Shown: positions 6,163 through 15,000, counted from the first letter of the stretch. The stretch is DNA of 50,264 bases from Bacillota bacterium (GCA_023460795.1 JAEWPC010000001.1:1-50264); one strand, 5' to 3'. Program-made: numbers and translations. Notes: generated by a model not told the origin, from the sequence alone.

Positions 6163-7266
6163 CTGACGCTCATCACGACCCACCCCGACCGCCAAATGGC
6201 GGATATCGCCGATAAAGTTCGGAACGGCGAGCGCTTGTCCCTCGAAGACGGCGTATTCCTTTATCGTTCGGACGACCTGCTTACGATCGGCCAATTAGCC
6301 AACGAAGTCAATCTACGCAAGAACGGTAAGAAAGTATATTTCATCGAGAATATGAGCCTGTATTTCACGAACGTATGCGAAGCCCATTGCGCGTTCTGCA
6401 ACTTCCGCAAGGACGAGGGCGATGAAGGCGCCTATACGCTCTCTCCGCAGCAAATGATCGAATACGTCGATCAGCACATCCATCCCGGCGTACGCGAGTT
6501 CCACATCGTCGGAGGACATAATCCGCACGTTCCGTTCGAATACTACGTCGAATCGATTCGCGCGCTGAAGCTCAAATATCCGGAAGTCACGATGAAGGCC
6601 TACACGGCCGCAGAGATCGATTTCTTCTCCCGAATCTCGGGCAAGAGCTACAAGGAAGTGCTGGAGACGCTGATCGAAGCCGGGCTGGAGACGTTGACCG
6701 GCGGCGGCGCGGAAATTTTATCCGATCAATACCGTAAAAAAATGCGCGTGGACAAAGCGAATATCGAGCAATATCTCGACGTTCACCGTACCGCCCACAA
6801 TCTCGGCCTTCGCACGCATACGACGATGTTGTACGGATCGATCGAGACCGTCGAAGAGCGCGTGCAGCATATGCTGCATATCCGGGATTTGCAGGATGAG
6901 ACGAACGGCTTCCAAGTGTTCATCCCGTTGTCGATGCAGCCGATCAGCCCGAAAGCCGGCATTCGCCGCCGCAATTCCGCTTACGACGATCTGAAGGCGA
7001 TCGCGATCAGCCGCTTGATGTTGGACAACGTCCAACACATCAAGGCCTATTTCATCAACATCGGCACGCAGCTCACGCAAGTGGCGCTCACGATGGGGGC
7101 ATCCGACGCGCACGGCACGATCGTCCGCGAACGCATCAGCCATGCGGCAGGCGCGTTGACGCCGGCTGGCCTTACGCGGGAAGATCTGATTTGGCTCATT
7201 AAAGGAGCCGGACGCATTCCGGTCGAACGCGACACGTTCTATAACGAAATTCAAATTTACGAGTAA
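6163..7266 (+). CDS. mqnE: Aminofutalosine synthase MqnE (radical SAM)
   Basis: Joins 3-[(1-carboxyvinyl)oxy]benzoate to the adenosyl group of SAM to make aminofutalosine, the second step of the futalosine menaquinone pathway. The radical-SAM cluster motif CEAHCAFC gives Cys at about 72, 76 and 79. The motif YTAAEIDF and the GGGAEIL segment are typical of MqnE/MqnC. I place the start at CTG 6163 because GGGAGG (6149-6154) lies 8 nt upstream and the resulting N-terminus fits the family's usual length (367 aa). The first in-frame ATG below it (6196) has no SD, and the region above contains the promoter. A terminator follows. MqnC is at 20977-22116. Confidence 0.9.
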   Translation: MTLITTHPDRQMADIADKVRNGERLSLEDGVFLYRSDDLLTIGQLANEVNLRKNGKKVYFIENMSLYFTNVCEAHCAFCNFRKDEGDEGAYTLSPQQMIEYVDQHIHPGVREFHIVGGHNPHVPFEYYVESIRALKLKYPEVTMKAYTAAEIDFFSRISGKSYKEVLETLIEAGLETLTGGGAEILSDQYRKKMRVDKANIEQYLDVHRTAHNLGLRTHTTMLYGSIETVEERVQHMLHIRDLQDETNGFQVFIPLSMQPISPKAGIRRRNSAYDDLKAIAISRLMLDNVQHIKAYFINIGTQLTQVALTMGASDAHGTIVRERISHAAGALTPAGLTREDLIWLIKGAGRIPVERDTFYNEIQIYE

Positions 7267-7272
7267 TGCCTG

Positions 7273-7303
7273 AGGCCCCGTCGGGAAGACCGGGGCTTTC
7301 TTG
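7273..7303 (+). terminator. Terminator of mqnE
   Basis: AGGCCCCG (7273-7280) pairs with CGGGGCTT (7291-7298), followed by TTTCTT, beginning 7 bp after the mqnE stop codon. Confidence 0.75.
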
Positions 7304-7352
7304 TGTCATACTAACCACCATCAGAGGCTTATCAGCTAAAGGAGAACTACGA

Positions 7353-8411
7353 ATGAGCAATATCGTGATATTGGGCGGCGGATACGGCGGTTTAACCGTT
7401 GCGCAGGAGCTGCTCGACGATATCCCGATCGATTCCATGATTTATCTCGTCGATCGCATGCCTTACCAAGGTCTTAAAACAGAATTCTACGCGCTTGCCG
7501 CAGGCACCGTATCCGACTTGGAACTCCGGGTCGCGTTCCCGATCCACGCCCAATGCCGGCTCGTATATGGCGAAATTACCGACGTCGATTTGGACAAGAA
7601 GCTCGTGCACATCGAAGGTAACGACCCGCTCTCCTACGATTCATTAATCATCTCGCTTGGCTGTACCGACAACTATCACGGTATCGAAGGCGTCTCGGAT
7701 TACGCCTGCAGCATCCAGACGTTATCTTCTACGCGGCGCACGTACCAACAAATCAACGATACGAAGCCGTATGGGCAAGTGACGATCGTCGGCGGCGGGC
7801 TCAGCGGCGTGGAAGTCGCGTCAGAGCTGCGGGAAGCGCGTCCGGACATCAATATCCGCATATTGGATCGTGGCGGCAGCGTACTTTCGGCATTTCCGGG
7901 CAGACTGCAGGAGTACGTCGCTTCGTGGTTCCGCGAGCATCACGTGGAAATGCGGTCGCATATTAACATCACCCAGCTTGAACAAGGCATCATTCATAAC
8001 GGCAGCGAAGAAATATTGACCGACGTCACCGTCTGGACGGCTGGCATTCAACCGGTCCAGCTCGTTCAGCGCATGACGCAGCCCAAAGACAACCAGGGCC
8101 GCCTCGTCGTGAACGAGTATCACGAGCTACCGGCACATCCGAACGTCTTCGTCATCGGGGACTGCTCCAGTCAGCCGTACTCCCCGAGCGCGCAGCTGGC
8201 CGGCGCCCAAGGGAAGCAAGTCGCCGAAGTCATTCGCGCCCGCTGGAACGGCAAAGAACCGAAGCTGTCCCGCATCAAGCTGAAGGGAGTCCTCGGTTCT
8301 CTAGGTAAAAAAGCCGGATTCGGCATTATGGGCAGCGTGCCCATGCTGGGACGAATTCCCCGCATGATCAAGAGCGGCGTATTGTGGAAAAGCAAGCGCC
8401 ACTTCGGCTAG
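7353..8411 (+). CDS. yutJ: NDH-2-like FAD oxidoreductase (YutJ-like)
   Basis: A second pyridine-nucleotide/disulfide oxidoreductase of the type II NADH dehydrogenase group, 352 aa. FAD motif GGGYGG is at residues 7-12, the second Rossmann motif VGGGLSGVE near 147, and the FAD motif VIGDCS near 267. The start ATG is supported by AAAGGAG; the longer in-frame opening upstream crosses the mqnE terminator. It is shorter than the YumB-like copy, and its C-terminus is less hydrophobic. It faces yuzB, and yutI follows, which matches the yutJ-yuzB-yutI order of Bacillus. The electron acceptor is not evident. Its stop overlaps the stop of yuzB within CTAG. Confidence 0.8.
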   Translation: MSNIVILGGGYGGLTVAQELLDDIPIDSMIYLVDRMPYQGLKTEFYALAAGTVSDLELRVAFPIHAQCRLVYGEITDVDLDKKLVHIEGNDPLSYDSLIISLGCTDNYHGIEGVSDYACSIQTLSSTRRTYQQINDTKPYGQVTIVGGGLSGVEVASELREARPDINIRILDRGGSVLSAFPGRLQEYVASWFREHHVEMRSHINITQLEQGIIHNGSEEILTDVTVWTAGIQPVQLVQRMTQPKDNQGRLVVNEYHELPAHPNVFVIGDCSSQPYSPSAQLAGAQGKQVAEVIRARWNGKEPKLSRIKLKGVLGSLGKKAGFGIMGSVPMLGRIPRMIKSGVLWKSKRHFG

Positions 8412-8674
8412 AGGTCGTCCAGCAGCTTGTCGAGCGCGGACTGGTGCGCCTCCTGCGCCTTGAACTCCGCCAGAATCAGATCGTACAATTGCTCGGCCGT
8501 CTCCGCGACGACGGACTCTCCGTTCACGAGCGCGTACGGCGATAGGTAACATTCGCCGCAGTTGCCTAGACAACCGTATTCGATGACTTCGACATCCGGG
8601 AGCTGCTCCAGCTTTCGCAGCACTTCTTCGGTGCCGTGGTGCATGTTGCTGACGCAAAACTCGACGATATGCAT
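8408..8674 (-). CDS. yuzB: YuzB family protein (DUF1450)
   Basis: A short conserved Firmicute protein of unknown function, 88 aa. It has the family's IVEFC start, the core VIEYGCLGNCGECY with three closely spaced cysteines, and the ALVNGE segment. The cysteines suggest metal or Fe-S binding, but this is not shown. The start at 8674 has AAAGGAG upstream; the longer frame adds 20 unconserved residues. It is convergent with yutJ and divergent from yutI. Confidence 0.85.
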   Translation of the reverse strand: MHIVEFCVSNMHHGTEEVLRKLEQLPDVEVIEYGCLGNCGECYLSPYALVNGESVVAETAEQLYDLILAEFKAQEAHQSALDKLLDDL

Positions 8675-8720
8675 GGCGGGCTTCTCCTTTCCGGGTACTG
8701 AGGTAACCGCGGTCGTCTGT

Positions 8721-8748
8721 TTGAAAAAATGCAATCCTGTACTATAAT
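8721..8748 (+). promoter_or_regulatory. Sigma-A promoter of yutI
   Basis: TTGAAA (8721-8726) and TATAAT (8743-8748) with a 16-bp spacer, about 25 bp before the start codon. Confidence 0.75.
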
Positions 8749-8772
8749 AGAATGAGAAAGGAGTGGATGACC

Positions 8773-9012
8773 ATGAGTACGAACGCTACGCAATATGATG
8801 AGGTATTGGATGTGCTCGATAAGCTGCGTCCGTTCCTGCAACGCGACGGCGGCGACGTCGAACTCGTCGAAGTCGAAGACGGCATCGTCAAGCTCCGCCT
8901 GATGGGTGCTTGCGGCAGCTGCCCAAGCTCTACGATCACGCTGAAAGCGGGCATCGAGCGCGCGTTGCTGGAAGAAGTCGAAGGCATTCAAGAAGTCGTT
9001 CAAGTGTTCTAA
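8773..9012 (+). CDS. yutI: NifU-like Fe-S scaffold/carrier protein (YutI)
   Basis: A NifU C-terminal domain protein that binds a labile [4Fe-4S] cluster through a CxxC motif (GACGSCPSS, about residues 45-53) and delivers it to client enzymes. The core RDGGDVELVEVEDGIVKL is typical. The product is 79 aa. The ATG at 8773 lies 9 nt after GGAG; ATGs at 8752 and 8767 are too close to or upstream of the SD. The gene is monocistronic, with its own promoter and terminator. Confidence 0.9.
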   Translation: MSTNATQYDEVLDVLDKLRPFLQRDGGDVELVEVEDGIVKLRLMGACGSCPSSTITLKAGIERALLEEVEGIQEVVQVF

Positions 9013-9036
9013 TTTTCCTTATCTTGAGGAATGAAG

Positions 9037-9066
9037 AAGGTCCTGCCCATCGGCGGGACCTTTTGT
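9037..9066 (+). terminator. Terminator of yutI
   Basis: AAGGTCCTGCC (9037-9047) pairs with GGCGGGACCTT (9052-9062) with one G-T pair, then TTTTG. It lies between two convergent genes and may act weakly in the other direction too. Confidence 0.8.
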
Positions 9067-9857
9067 CATTTCGCCAGGGTTGGTTTGATCGGATCGTTAC
9101 GGATCGGATCGAGACCGCCGGATACGTCGATCGTATTGCCGGTGATGAAGTCCGATTCCGGCAGGCATAGGAAAGCAATCATTCTCGCTACGTCTTCTCC
9201 CGTGCCTGGCCTGCCTCGCGGAGATTCCTCGTCGATCATACCCGCTACGTCGACGATGCTTTTCTCCTTATTGTTGCCCCGAATATCGCCTGGACAGATC
9301 ATATTGACCGTTATTCCGCTAGCCGCCTCTTCCACGGCGAGCGTCTTCGTGAAGGAGACCAGCCCGACTTTGGCGGCGGCGTATACGGCCCTGTGCGGCC
9401 AAGAACGCGCTTCTCCCGCGCGGCCGAAGCCGAAGTGAATGATTCTCCCCCAACCTCTCTCCCTCATGCCGGGAAGCACGCGGTGATCGAGCAGCATCGT
9501 GCCGACAAGGTTGCCGTTCATCAGGTAGTGGATTTCCTCCGGCTTATAGTCCGCGAACAGACGCCGTTCTCGGATGAACGGACCCGCGTTGTTAACGAGG
9601 ATGTCGACTCCGCCGAGCTCGCTCTGGGCCGCGGATACCAGCTTATCCGCCATGTCCGGCCGCGAGATGTCGGCTTCTATCGCGATCGCTCTTCGTCCGA
9701 GCGACCGGATTTCCTCCGCGAGCTGCTCCGCTTCCTTCCGGCTCGTGACGTAGTTGATGGCGATGTCGCAGCCGAGCGCGGCTAACTCGATCGCCGTCCT
9801 GCGGCCCAATCCTTTGGCGCTGCCCGTAATGAGCGCCGTCCTGCCGATCAGCTTCAA
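9066..9857 (-). CDS. SDR-family oxidoreductase (YtkK-like)
   Basis: A short-chain dehydrogenase/reductase of 263 aa. The nucleotide-binding motif TGSAKGLG is at about residues 11-18, VNNAG near 87-91, and YAAAK near 158-162. The segment GRIIHFGFGRAG replaces the usual serine-containing strand, so the canonical catalytic Ser is missing 13 residues before Tyr. As I recall, B. subtilis YtkK has the same feature (GRIITYGF...), and the ending PGDI-x-G matches too. The substrate is unknown. The start is TTG with GGGGAGA upstream; no better ATG exists. It may share a message with the HEPN gene upstream. Confidence 0.8.
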   Translation of the reverse strand: MKLIGRTALITGSAKGLGRRTAIELAALGCDIAINYVTSRKEAEQLAEEIRSLGRRAIAIEADISRPDMADKLVSAAQSELGGVDILVNNAGPFIRERRLFADYKPEEIHYLMNGNLVGTMLLDHRVLPGMRERGWGRIIHFGFGRAGEARSWPHRAVYAAAKVGLVSFTKTLAVEEAASGITVNMICPGDIRGNNKEKSIVDVAGMIDEESPRGRPGTGEDVARMIAFLCLPESDFITGNTIDVSGGLDPIRNDPIKPTLAK

Positions 9858-9878
9858 AGCGGCTCTCCCCTTGATCCC

Positions 9879-10622
9879 TTAATGTCTATGCTCCATTCGC
9901 TTGCAGGCGAATCGGAAGCAATAGCCTAACGTGGCCTCGATCAACTCCCAGGCGCAATCGAGGTCCGCCAAATTCGCTTGCAGGTCTTCCAGCTTTCTGC
10001 TCACCGAGTGCCGCTCCAGCGTCATTCTGAGATCGTCCTGCAGCTCGGGGTTCATATAATGGATCTCCGTATTCCTCCGGTTCCTCAGACGGCTGAACGG
10101 GGCACGGTGCCGCTCCTTCAGTTCGTCCAGCGGCTTCAGCAGCTCTGGATGAAGACGATTCAACCGCATGTTGCGAAGCACGGTAAAATACGAGAACCGA
10201 GGCTTCATTCGCTCCGTCTTCAGCTCTAGCAGCTCGTTCAGCAGCGTGCCCAGCTTATCCAGCAGCGCGAACACTCGAATGTAAGCGTTCTTGTCGTAGT
10301 AGACGTGCCGATTGTAATTCAGTTGCTCCGCCGGCGTGAGTTCTTCGATTCTTCTATGTTGGATGAGTGCTGCATACTTCTTCGCCGCATAGCGGCTTTG
10401 CTCCAGCTCGTCCAGAGAGCGGAGCAGCCCTTCCGCCCAGATTTCGTACTTCTGGTACGCTTGCTTGCGGTGCTCGTCCTTGCTGCGTTCGGACACTGCA
10501 TGGGCAAGCTTGATGAATCTATCGATCGCTTGAACGGTGACGAGCGACGCGCCGGTCCATTCCCTCGGCGGCTCTCCGAATAACATCCTTAACACGGACT
10601 CAAGCCCCCTTCGGTCGCTCAT
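9879..10622 (-). CDS. Probable HEPN-domain protein (Cthe_2314-like)
   Basis: A largely helical 247-aa protein. Near residues 181-186 it carries R-N-T-E-I-H, an Rx4H motif typical of HEPN domains, which often act as RNases or nucleotide-binding helical bundles. The general layout (long Leu/Glu/Arg helices, an N-terminal segment with REWTG) recalls the Cthe_2314-type HEPN family of Clostridia and Paenibacilli. I assign this from pattern memory only. The ATG at 10622 is preferred, although its SD (GGGGACA) is weak; the longer frame would run through the terminator hairpin. No minimal nucleotidyltransferase partner is adjacent, so a toxin-antitoxin role is not supported. Confidence 0.55.
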   Translation of the reverse strand: MSDRRGLESVLRMLFGEPPREWTGASLVTVQAIDRFIKLAHAVSERSKDEHRKQAYQKYEIWAEGLLRSLDELEQSRYAAKKYAALIQHRRIEELTPAEQLNYNRHVYYDKNAYIRVFALLDKLGTLLNELLELKTERMKPRFSYFTVLRNMRLNRLHPELLKPLDELKERHRAPFSRLRNRRNTEIHYMNPELQDDLRMTLERHSVSRKLEDLQANLADLDCAWELIEATLGYCFRFACKRMEHRH

Positions 10623-10649
10623 GCGGCATTGTCCCCATTGTAACGCATA

Positions 10650-10692
10650 AGAGGCGGCCCGCTCAACCGAACGGTCGAGCGTTGCCGCCTCT
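10650..10692 (-). terminator. Hairpin after UbiD-family gene
   Basis: AGAGGCGGC (10650-10658) pairs exactly with GCCGCCTCT (10684-10692), enclosing a second stem GCTC/GAGC with ACCG/CGGT. It lies just beyond the decarboxylase stop codon. The T-run on the minus strand is poor, so termination may be incomplete. Confidence 0.6.
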
Positions 10693-10698
10693 ATCCCA

Positions 10699-12480
10699 CT
10701 ACCCTCTCCAGCCGGAGGTCTGAAAATATTCCTTCCAACGCTTGTCCACAAGCTCGACGATATCCTCGCGCGGGAACAGCTCGTCCGGATATCCGGGCTT
10801 CATGCGAGCGTCGATCACGATCGGCAGACGATAGCCGATATGGTGTCTGCCCGCCTCGCTAGCCGCATAGATGTCCGCTGCCGGATTGAACCGCGTGAAC
10901 GTCGCCCATAGGAACGGCGTCTGTCCGTCCGCGATATCCGCGTCGTCCGCGATAACGACGAGCGGCCAAGGGCAATCCTCCGCGTTCAGCTGATCCGCCA
11001 GCCTTGCGCCAAGCCCCGGATCCTCCGCGAACGGCTTGCCTTCCACGACGAGACATCCGCGGCAGTACGGCTTGACCTTGTGGATGCCCGGGATCGGTCC
11101 GCCCGTATATTCGCCGGGCAGCTCGCGAATCGGATCGCCGACGCCGAGCAACACGCCCTTGCTGCCGTGGTTGAGCCGCGAGCCCGTGTAATCGAGCGTA
11201 TCATGCGACGTCTGGTCGAAGACGAACAGGTCTTTGAACGGATCGAACCTCTCCAGCACGGTTTCGAGCAGCAGCGGGAAGTCTGCCAGGTCGAGCGAGC
11301 GGTCGGTCAGGATTAAGAACTTCGTGAGAGATAGTTGTCCTTCGCCCAGGATGCGGAACGCCGTCCCTAACGCTTCGCGCGAGTAGCTCTCGCGCACGCT
11401 AGCTGCCGCAAGCGCATGAACGCCCGTCTCCGCGTACGCCCATAAGCTTCTTACGCCAGGCATGACCATCGGGAACGCCGGCGACAGCAGCCGTTGCAAA
11501 TATTCGCCGAGGAAGTAATCCTCCTGCTTCGGCTTGCCGACGATCGTCGCCGGATAGATCGCGTCCTTGCGGTGCCACACATGGTCGACGTGAAACACCG
11601 GAAAGTCGTGCTGCAGCGAGTAATAGCCGAAGTGGTCGCCGAACGGGCCTTCCGGACGCCGTTCGTGCGGCAGCACGCGGCCGACGATGGCGAATTCGGC
11701 TTCCGCCGGAATGCGGTGTCCGCCAAGCGGATTGTCCGCGACCGGGAGCTTGCCGCCCATAATGAGCGATGCCAGCATCAGCTCGGGCATGTTCTCCGGC
11801 ATCGGCGCGATCGCCGATACGATAAGCGCCGGCGGTCCGCCGAGGAACACGGTGACGGGCAGCGCTTCTCCGCGCTGCTCGGCCGCATAGTAATGGAACC
11901 CGCCGCCCTTATGGATCTGCCAGTGCATGCCCGTCGTCTGATCGTCGAAGATCTGCATCCGGTACATGCCGAGATTATGACGGCTACGATGCTCCGGATG
12001 CTCCGTGTAGACTAGCGGCAGCGTAACGAACGGTCCCCCGTCCTCTTGCCAGCTCGTAATGACCGGCAAGCCGGCGAGCGGCCGGTCCGTGCGCGAGGAT
12101 TGAAGCACCGGCGCCTGCTCCCGGCTGACTTTCTTCGTGCCGACCTTCATCAGATCGAAGAACATGCCGCGCTGGTTCCAGAGCGAAGAGAACGACGGCG
12201 GCAGCAGGGAGTCCACCGAGCCGATCAGCTGCTTCACCAGCTGCTCCGGTCTCGGGCCGAACGCCATATCCACCCGGCGCTCGGTGCCGAACAAGTTCGT
12301 CACGACCGGGAACGTGCTTCCTTTGACGTTCGTGAACAACAGCGCAGGTCCGCCGAGATCGATGACCCTGCGATGAATTTCGGCCAGCTCCAGCACCGGA
12401 TCCACGGGCGCATCGATCACGATCAATTGTCCTTCTGAGCGCAAAGCTTCCAGGAACGGACGCAGCGAGGAATATATCAT
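10699..12480 (-). CDS. UbiD-family prenylated-FMN decarboxylase, probably menaquinone pathway
   Basis: A 593-aa UbiD-type decarboxylase. The family uses prenylated FMN to decarboxylate aromatic or alkenyl acids. The pocket motif PEGPFGDHFGYY, near residues 280-291, carries the conserved Glu and Asp/His residues, and an upstream HRIPAEAEFAIVG segment is typical. In organisms using the futalosine route, UbiD homologues (MqnL) decarboxylate the naphthoate intermediate. MqnE and MqnC are in this window, which favours that role, although 4-hydroxybenzoate-type decarboxylases look similar. Its ATG overlaps the ctaA stop codon by 4 bp (ATGA), implying translational coupling to heme A synthesis. Confidence 0.8.
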   Translation of the reverse strand: MIYSSLRPFLEALRSEGQLIVIDAPVDPVLELAEIHRRVIDLGGPALLFTNVKGSTFPVVTNLFGTERRVDMAFGPRPEQLVKQLIGSVDSLLPPSFSSLWNQRGMFFDLMKVGTKKVSREQAPVLQSSRTDRPLAGLPVITSWQEDGGPFVTLPLVYTEHPEHRSRHNLGMYRMQIFDDQTTGMHWQIHKGGGFHYYAAEQRGEALPVTVFLGGPPALIVSAIAPMPENMPELMLASLIMGGKLPVADNPLGGHRIPAEAEFAIVGRVLPHERRPEGPFGDHFGYYSLQHDFPVFHVDHVWHRKDAIYPATIVGKPKQEDYFLGEYLQRLLSPAFPMVMPGVRSLWAYAETGVHALAAASVRESYSREALGTAFRILGEGQLSLTKFLILTDRSLDLADFPLLLETVLERFDPFKDLFVFDQTSHDTLDYTGSRLNHGSKGVLLGVGDPIRELPGEYTGGPIPGIHKVKPYCRGCLVVEGKPFAEDPGLGARLADQLNAEDCPWPLVVIADDADIADGQTPFLWATFTRFNPAADIYAASEAGRHHIGYRLPIVIDARMKPGYPDELFPREDIVELVDKRWKEYFQTSGWRG

Positions 12481-13424
12481 GGATTAGCCTCCGATCCATC
12501 CGACGAGTTGGCGCGGCTCAGTTGCCGCGTGCGAATCGCAAGCAGGCAAAGCATGCTGAACAGCGCGGAAATAATAACCGTATGAATTAATCCGGTGAAA
12601 ATATAAACGTCTTCGTTGTCCAGCGTCAGCGACAGCAATCCGCCGCTTAGTACCTGCAGCACGACAAGAATCGCCGTTTTGGAGGCAATGGAACCTAGCT
12701 CAGACCGCCTGCCGACCGTGCGTCGAATGAAGGCCATGAGCACGAATACGATTACGAGCATGAGTAGCGCGGCGATCCGGTGGGCGAAAGCGACGCCGAC
12801 CGAGCCCGACAGCTCCGGAACGACATCCCCATTGCATAGCGGCCAGCCTTCGCAGGCTCCGCCGGAGCTCGTGTGGCGAATGTACGCGCCGAGATAGATG
12901 ACGACGTAGCAATAGACGATGACGCCGATGACGGCGGTGAACAGCTTGGCCGGGATTGGCGCCCCGATGTCCGCGGTGCTTGTCCGGCCGCCGCGTTTAA
13001 CGTATGAATAATGGAGCCAAGTGCAAGTGAAAGCGAATAAGGAAATGCCGAAATGAAGCGCAAGCACGAGGGAAGACTGCTCCCAGACGACGGCCATCGC
13101 GCCGAGCACCGCCTGCATGACGGTGAACAGCAGCGCACCGTCCGCGTATCGGATCGCTTCGCGGCTGCGAGCGGGCTTCCAGAAGCGCGTCGCGAGCCAA
13201 GTCGCGCCGACTAGCAAGCCGACAAGTCCGCTGATCGCGCGATGCGTATATTCAACCATCGATTCTACCGTATAGGCCGGGACGAAGCGCCCGTTGCACA
13301 GCGGCCAGTCCGTGCCGCAGCCCCTTTCGGAGCCGGTGTTCGTCACGAGCACGCCGGCGATCAGCACCAGGAACATGCCGATGCACGTCAGAAGTGACAA
13401 TATTCGATATTTTCGTTCGGTCAT
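12477..13424 (-). CDS. ctaA: Heme A synthase CtaA
   Basis: An integral membrane enzyme that converts heme O to heme A for aa3/caa3 oxidases. About eight membrane spans are visible. The heme-ligand histidines appear in EYTHRAISG, ALHFGIS, AFAHRIAAL and GLIHTVIIS. Two cysteine pairs, GCGTDWPLCNG and ACEGWPLCNG, lie in matching extracytoplasmic loops; the first pair is catalytically important in Bacillus CtaA. The start is uncertain: ATG at 13424 gives the family-like N-terminus, 13442 is possible, and the longest frame adds unlikely residues. It overlaps the UbiD gene. Confidence 0.88.
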   Translation of the reverse strand: MTERKYRILSLLTCIGMFLVLIAGVLVTNTGSERGCGTDWPLCNGRFVPAYTVESMVEYTHRAISGLVGLLVGATWLATRFWKPARSREAIRYADGALLFTVMQAVLGAMAVVWEQSSLVLALHFGISLFAFTCTWLHYSYVKRGGRTSTADIGAPIPAKLFTAVIGVIVYCYVVIYLGAYIRHTSSGGACEGWPLCNGDVVPELSGSVGVAFAHRIAALLMLVIVFVLMAFIRRTVGRRSELGSIASKTAILVVLQVLSGGLLSLTLDNEDVYIFTGLIHTVIISALFSMLCLLAIRTRQLSRANSSDGSEANP

Positions 13425-13548
13425 GCCCATCCCCGATTTCATGTGAAAGTAGGCGCAAGGAGGCCATTTCCCATTATACAGAACCCCATCCGGCATTGCC
13501 ATGTCACAAATGTGAACAGTGGCCTTACCGAATGGGGCTCGGGAATGA

Positions 13549-15000
13549 CTAAAGCGTCCGTCTCCGGAATAACAGGCGTTCTTTGATGGCGTTGCCGACG
13601 ACTTGCGGGGAGAAATGCGAGCGGATCGTCTGACTTCCGCCCGCGGCGATCATCTTCCGCCATCCATCGTCAAACACCGTCTTGCCCATTAAATGAGCGG
13701 CATGCTCGATATCCGGATCGGCCCATATCTGATGCGCTTTGTAAGGGCCGTAATCTTGGCCGACGTGCACAAGCCGGTAGTTGACGGCGCCGGAATTGCC
13801 CGGATTCATGAAGTCGGTGTTGCCCGACCAGTTCGTGCCGATGACCGGCTTGCCGAGGAACATCGCTTCGGCGAGCGGAAGTCCGAAGCCTTCCGAGCGA
13901 TGAAGAGAGACGAAACAATCCGCGGAGCGGATCAGCGCCTTCGCTTCGGTTCGGGTGAGCACCCGTTCGATGATCGTCACGTTAGGCAGACCGTCCAACT
14001 GCTCTTGCAGGGCAGCCGTCTCTTCCGGGTTCGGATGATTGATCTTCACGACGAGCTCGACCGGCACGCGATACGCCAACGTCAGCTTGCGGAAAGCTTC
14101 GATGACGGCCTGCGGGTTTTTGCGGGCTTTTATGCTATAAGAATCGTACATGCATAGGAACAAGAATCGGTCGCTCGGCAATCCGAAGAAATGCCGATTC
14201 AGATGCTCGGGCAGTTCTTCGATATGAATGCCGTGGGGAATGACGATCGTCGGAACGTTCGATTTCGCCGCGATGCTGTCTCTCACGAACTTGGACGGCA
14301 CCCATACCTCGTCGAGCCGTTGCAGACCGTGCAAGTATTCGTCCGGGAATTCCGGCAGCTCCCATGCCCAATAGCCGATATTCAAGCGTCCGTGGTACAA
14401 CGCCTCTCCGAACCGATCCGTCACGAGAGGCATTTCGGGCGCGTTGATATGGAATAGATTCGTCTTGAACTGCGGTGCCGGGATCTCCTTATGCATCCAA
14501 GATATATCGATGTTCACGAGATTGTCCAAGCCGACGTGCATAATGCCGAGCGGAAGCCCGGCCTTCTCGATCGCCATGGCGGCCAGCCGGCACGACTCGC
14601 CCATCCCGGTCTCGCTGCGCGAATAACCGATGAGATTGATGCCCAGCTCGGCGGCTTCCTCCGCGGCCTTCTGCGCGCGTTGCCATTCCGCCTGAAGCGT
14701 CTCCATCTCGGGCAACGCTTTCGGACCTGCCGGGAGCCGACGCCTCCTTCTTGCGATTGCCGATCCCCTCGAAGCTCTGTGGCGTCGCGCAATCCGGTTG
14801 TGCCTGCTCGGTTTATGCCGCCCTCTCGCTCCTAACCTCGCCCGGACAGACGCGTTTCTGATCTTCCGACGCCAACGCCGTTTCCTCCCGCCTCTTGCCG
14901 CGGCAGCACCGGCCATATCAAGCACCTTGCCCGCCGCGCGGCTGAGTTTGCGCTTTCGGCCGCCCACGAACCCGGACCCCCCCGTCACCGGTGCTTTCAT
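13549..15000 (-). CDS. GT4-type glycosyltransferase with Arg-rich N-terminal extension
   Basis: A 483-aa protein whose residues from about 110 onward form a GT-B glycosyltransferase (group 1/GT4). The donor-site part includes S-L-H-R-S-E-G-F-G-L-P-L-A-E-A-M, with the ExxxxxxxE signature region, and VIGTNWSGNTDF. The first 94 residues are extraordinary: 25 Arg and 8 Lys, one acidic residue, and no sign of globular structure. The extension appears genuinely translated, because the ATG lies one base after the stop of the upstream mannose-1-P guanylyltransferase gene and GAAGGAGG precedes it. The pairing suggests a GDP-mannose-derived sugar is used on a cell or spore surface polymer; acceptor unknown. 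Confidence 0.8.
   Translation of the reverse strand: MKAPVTGGSGFVGGRKRKLSRAAGKVLDMAGAAAARGGRKRRWRRKIRNASVRARLGARGRHKPSRHNRIARRHRASRGSAIARRRRRLPAGPKALPEMETLQAEWQRAQKAAEEAAELGINLIGYSRSETGMGESCRLAAMAIEKAGLPLGIMHVGLDNLVNIDISWMHKEIPAPQFKTNLFHINAPEMPLVTDRFGEALYHGRLNIGYWAWELPEFPDEYLHGLQRLDEVWVPSKFVRDSIAAKSNVPTIVIPHGIHIEELPEHLNRHFFGLPSDRFLFLCMYDSYSIKARKNPQAVIEAFRKLTLAYRVPVELVVKINHPNPEETAALQEQLDGLPNVTIIERVLTRTEAKALIRSADCFVSLHRSEGFGLPLAEAMFLGKPVIGTNWSGNTDFMNPGNSGAVNYRLVHVGQDYGPYKAHQIWADPDIEHAAHLMGKTVFDDGWRKMIAAGGSQTIRSHFSPQVVGNAIKERLLFRRRTL

Noticed and set aside
9879..10622. HEPN gene plus SDR gene as a toxin-antitoxin pair
   Set aside because: The SDR is a normal YtkK-like oxidoreductase and no nucleotidyltransferase or antitoxin fold is adjacent.
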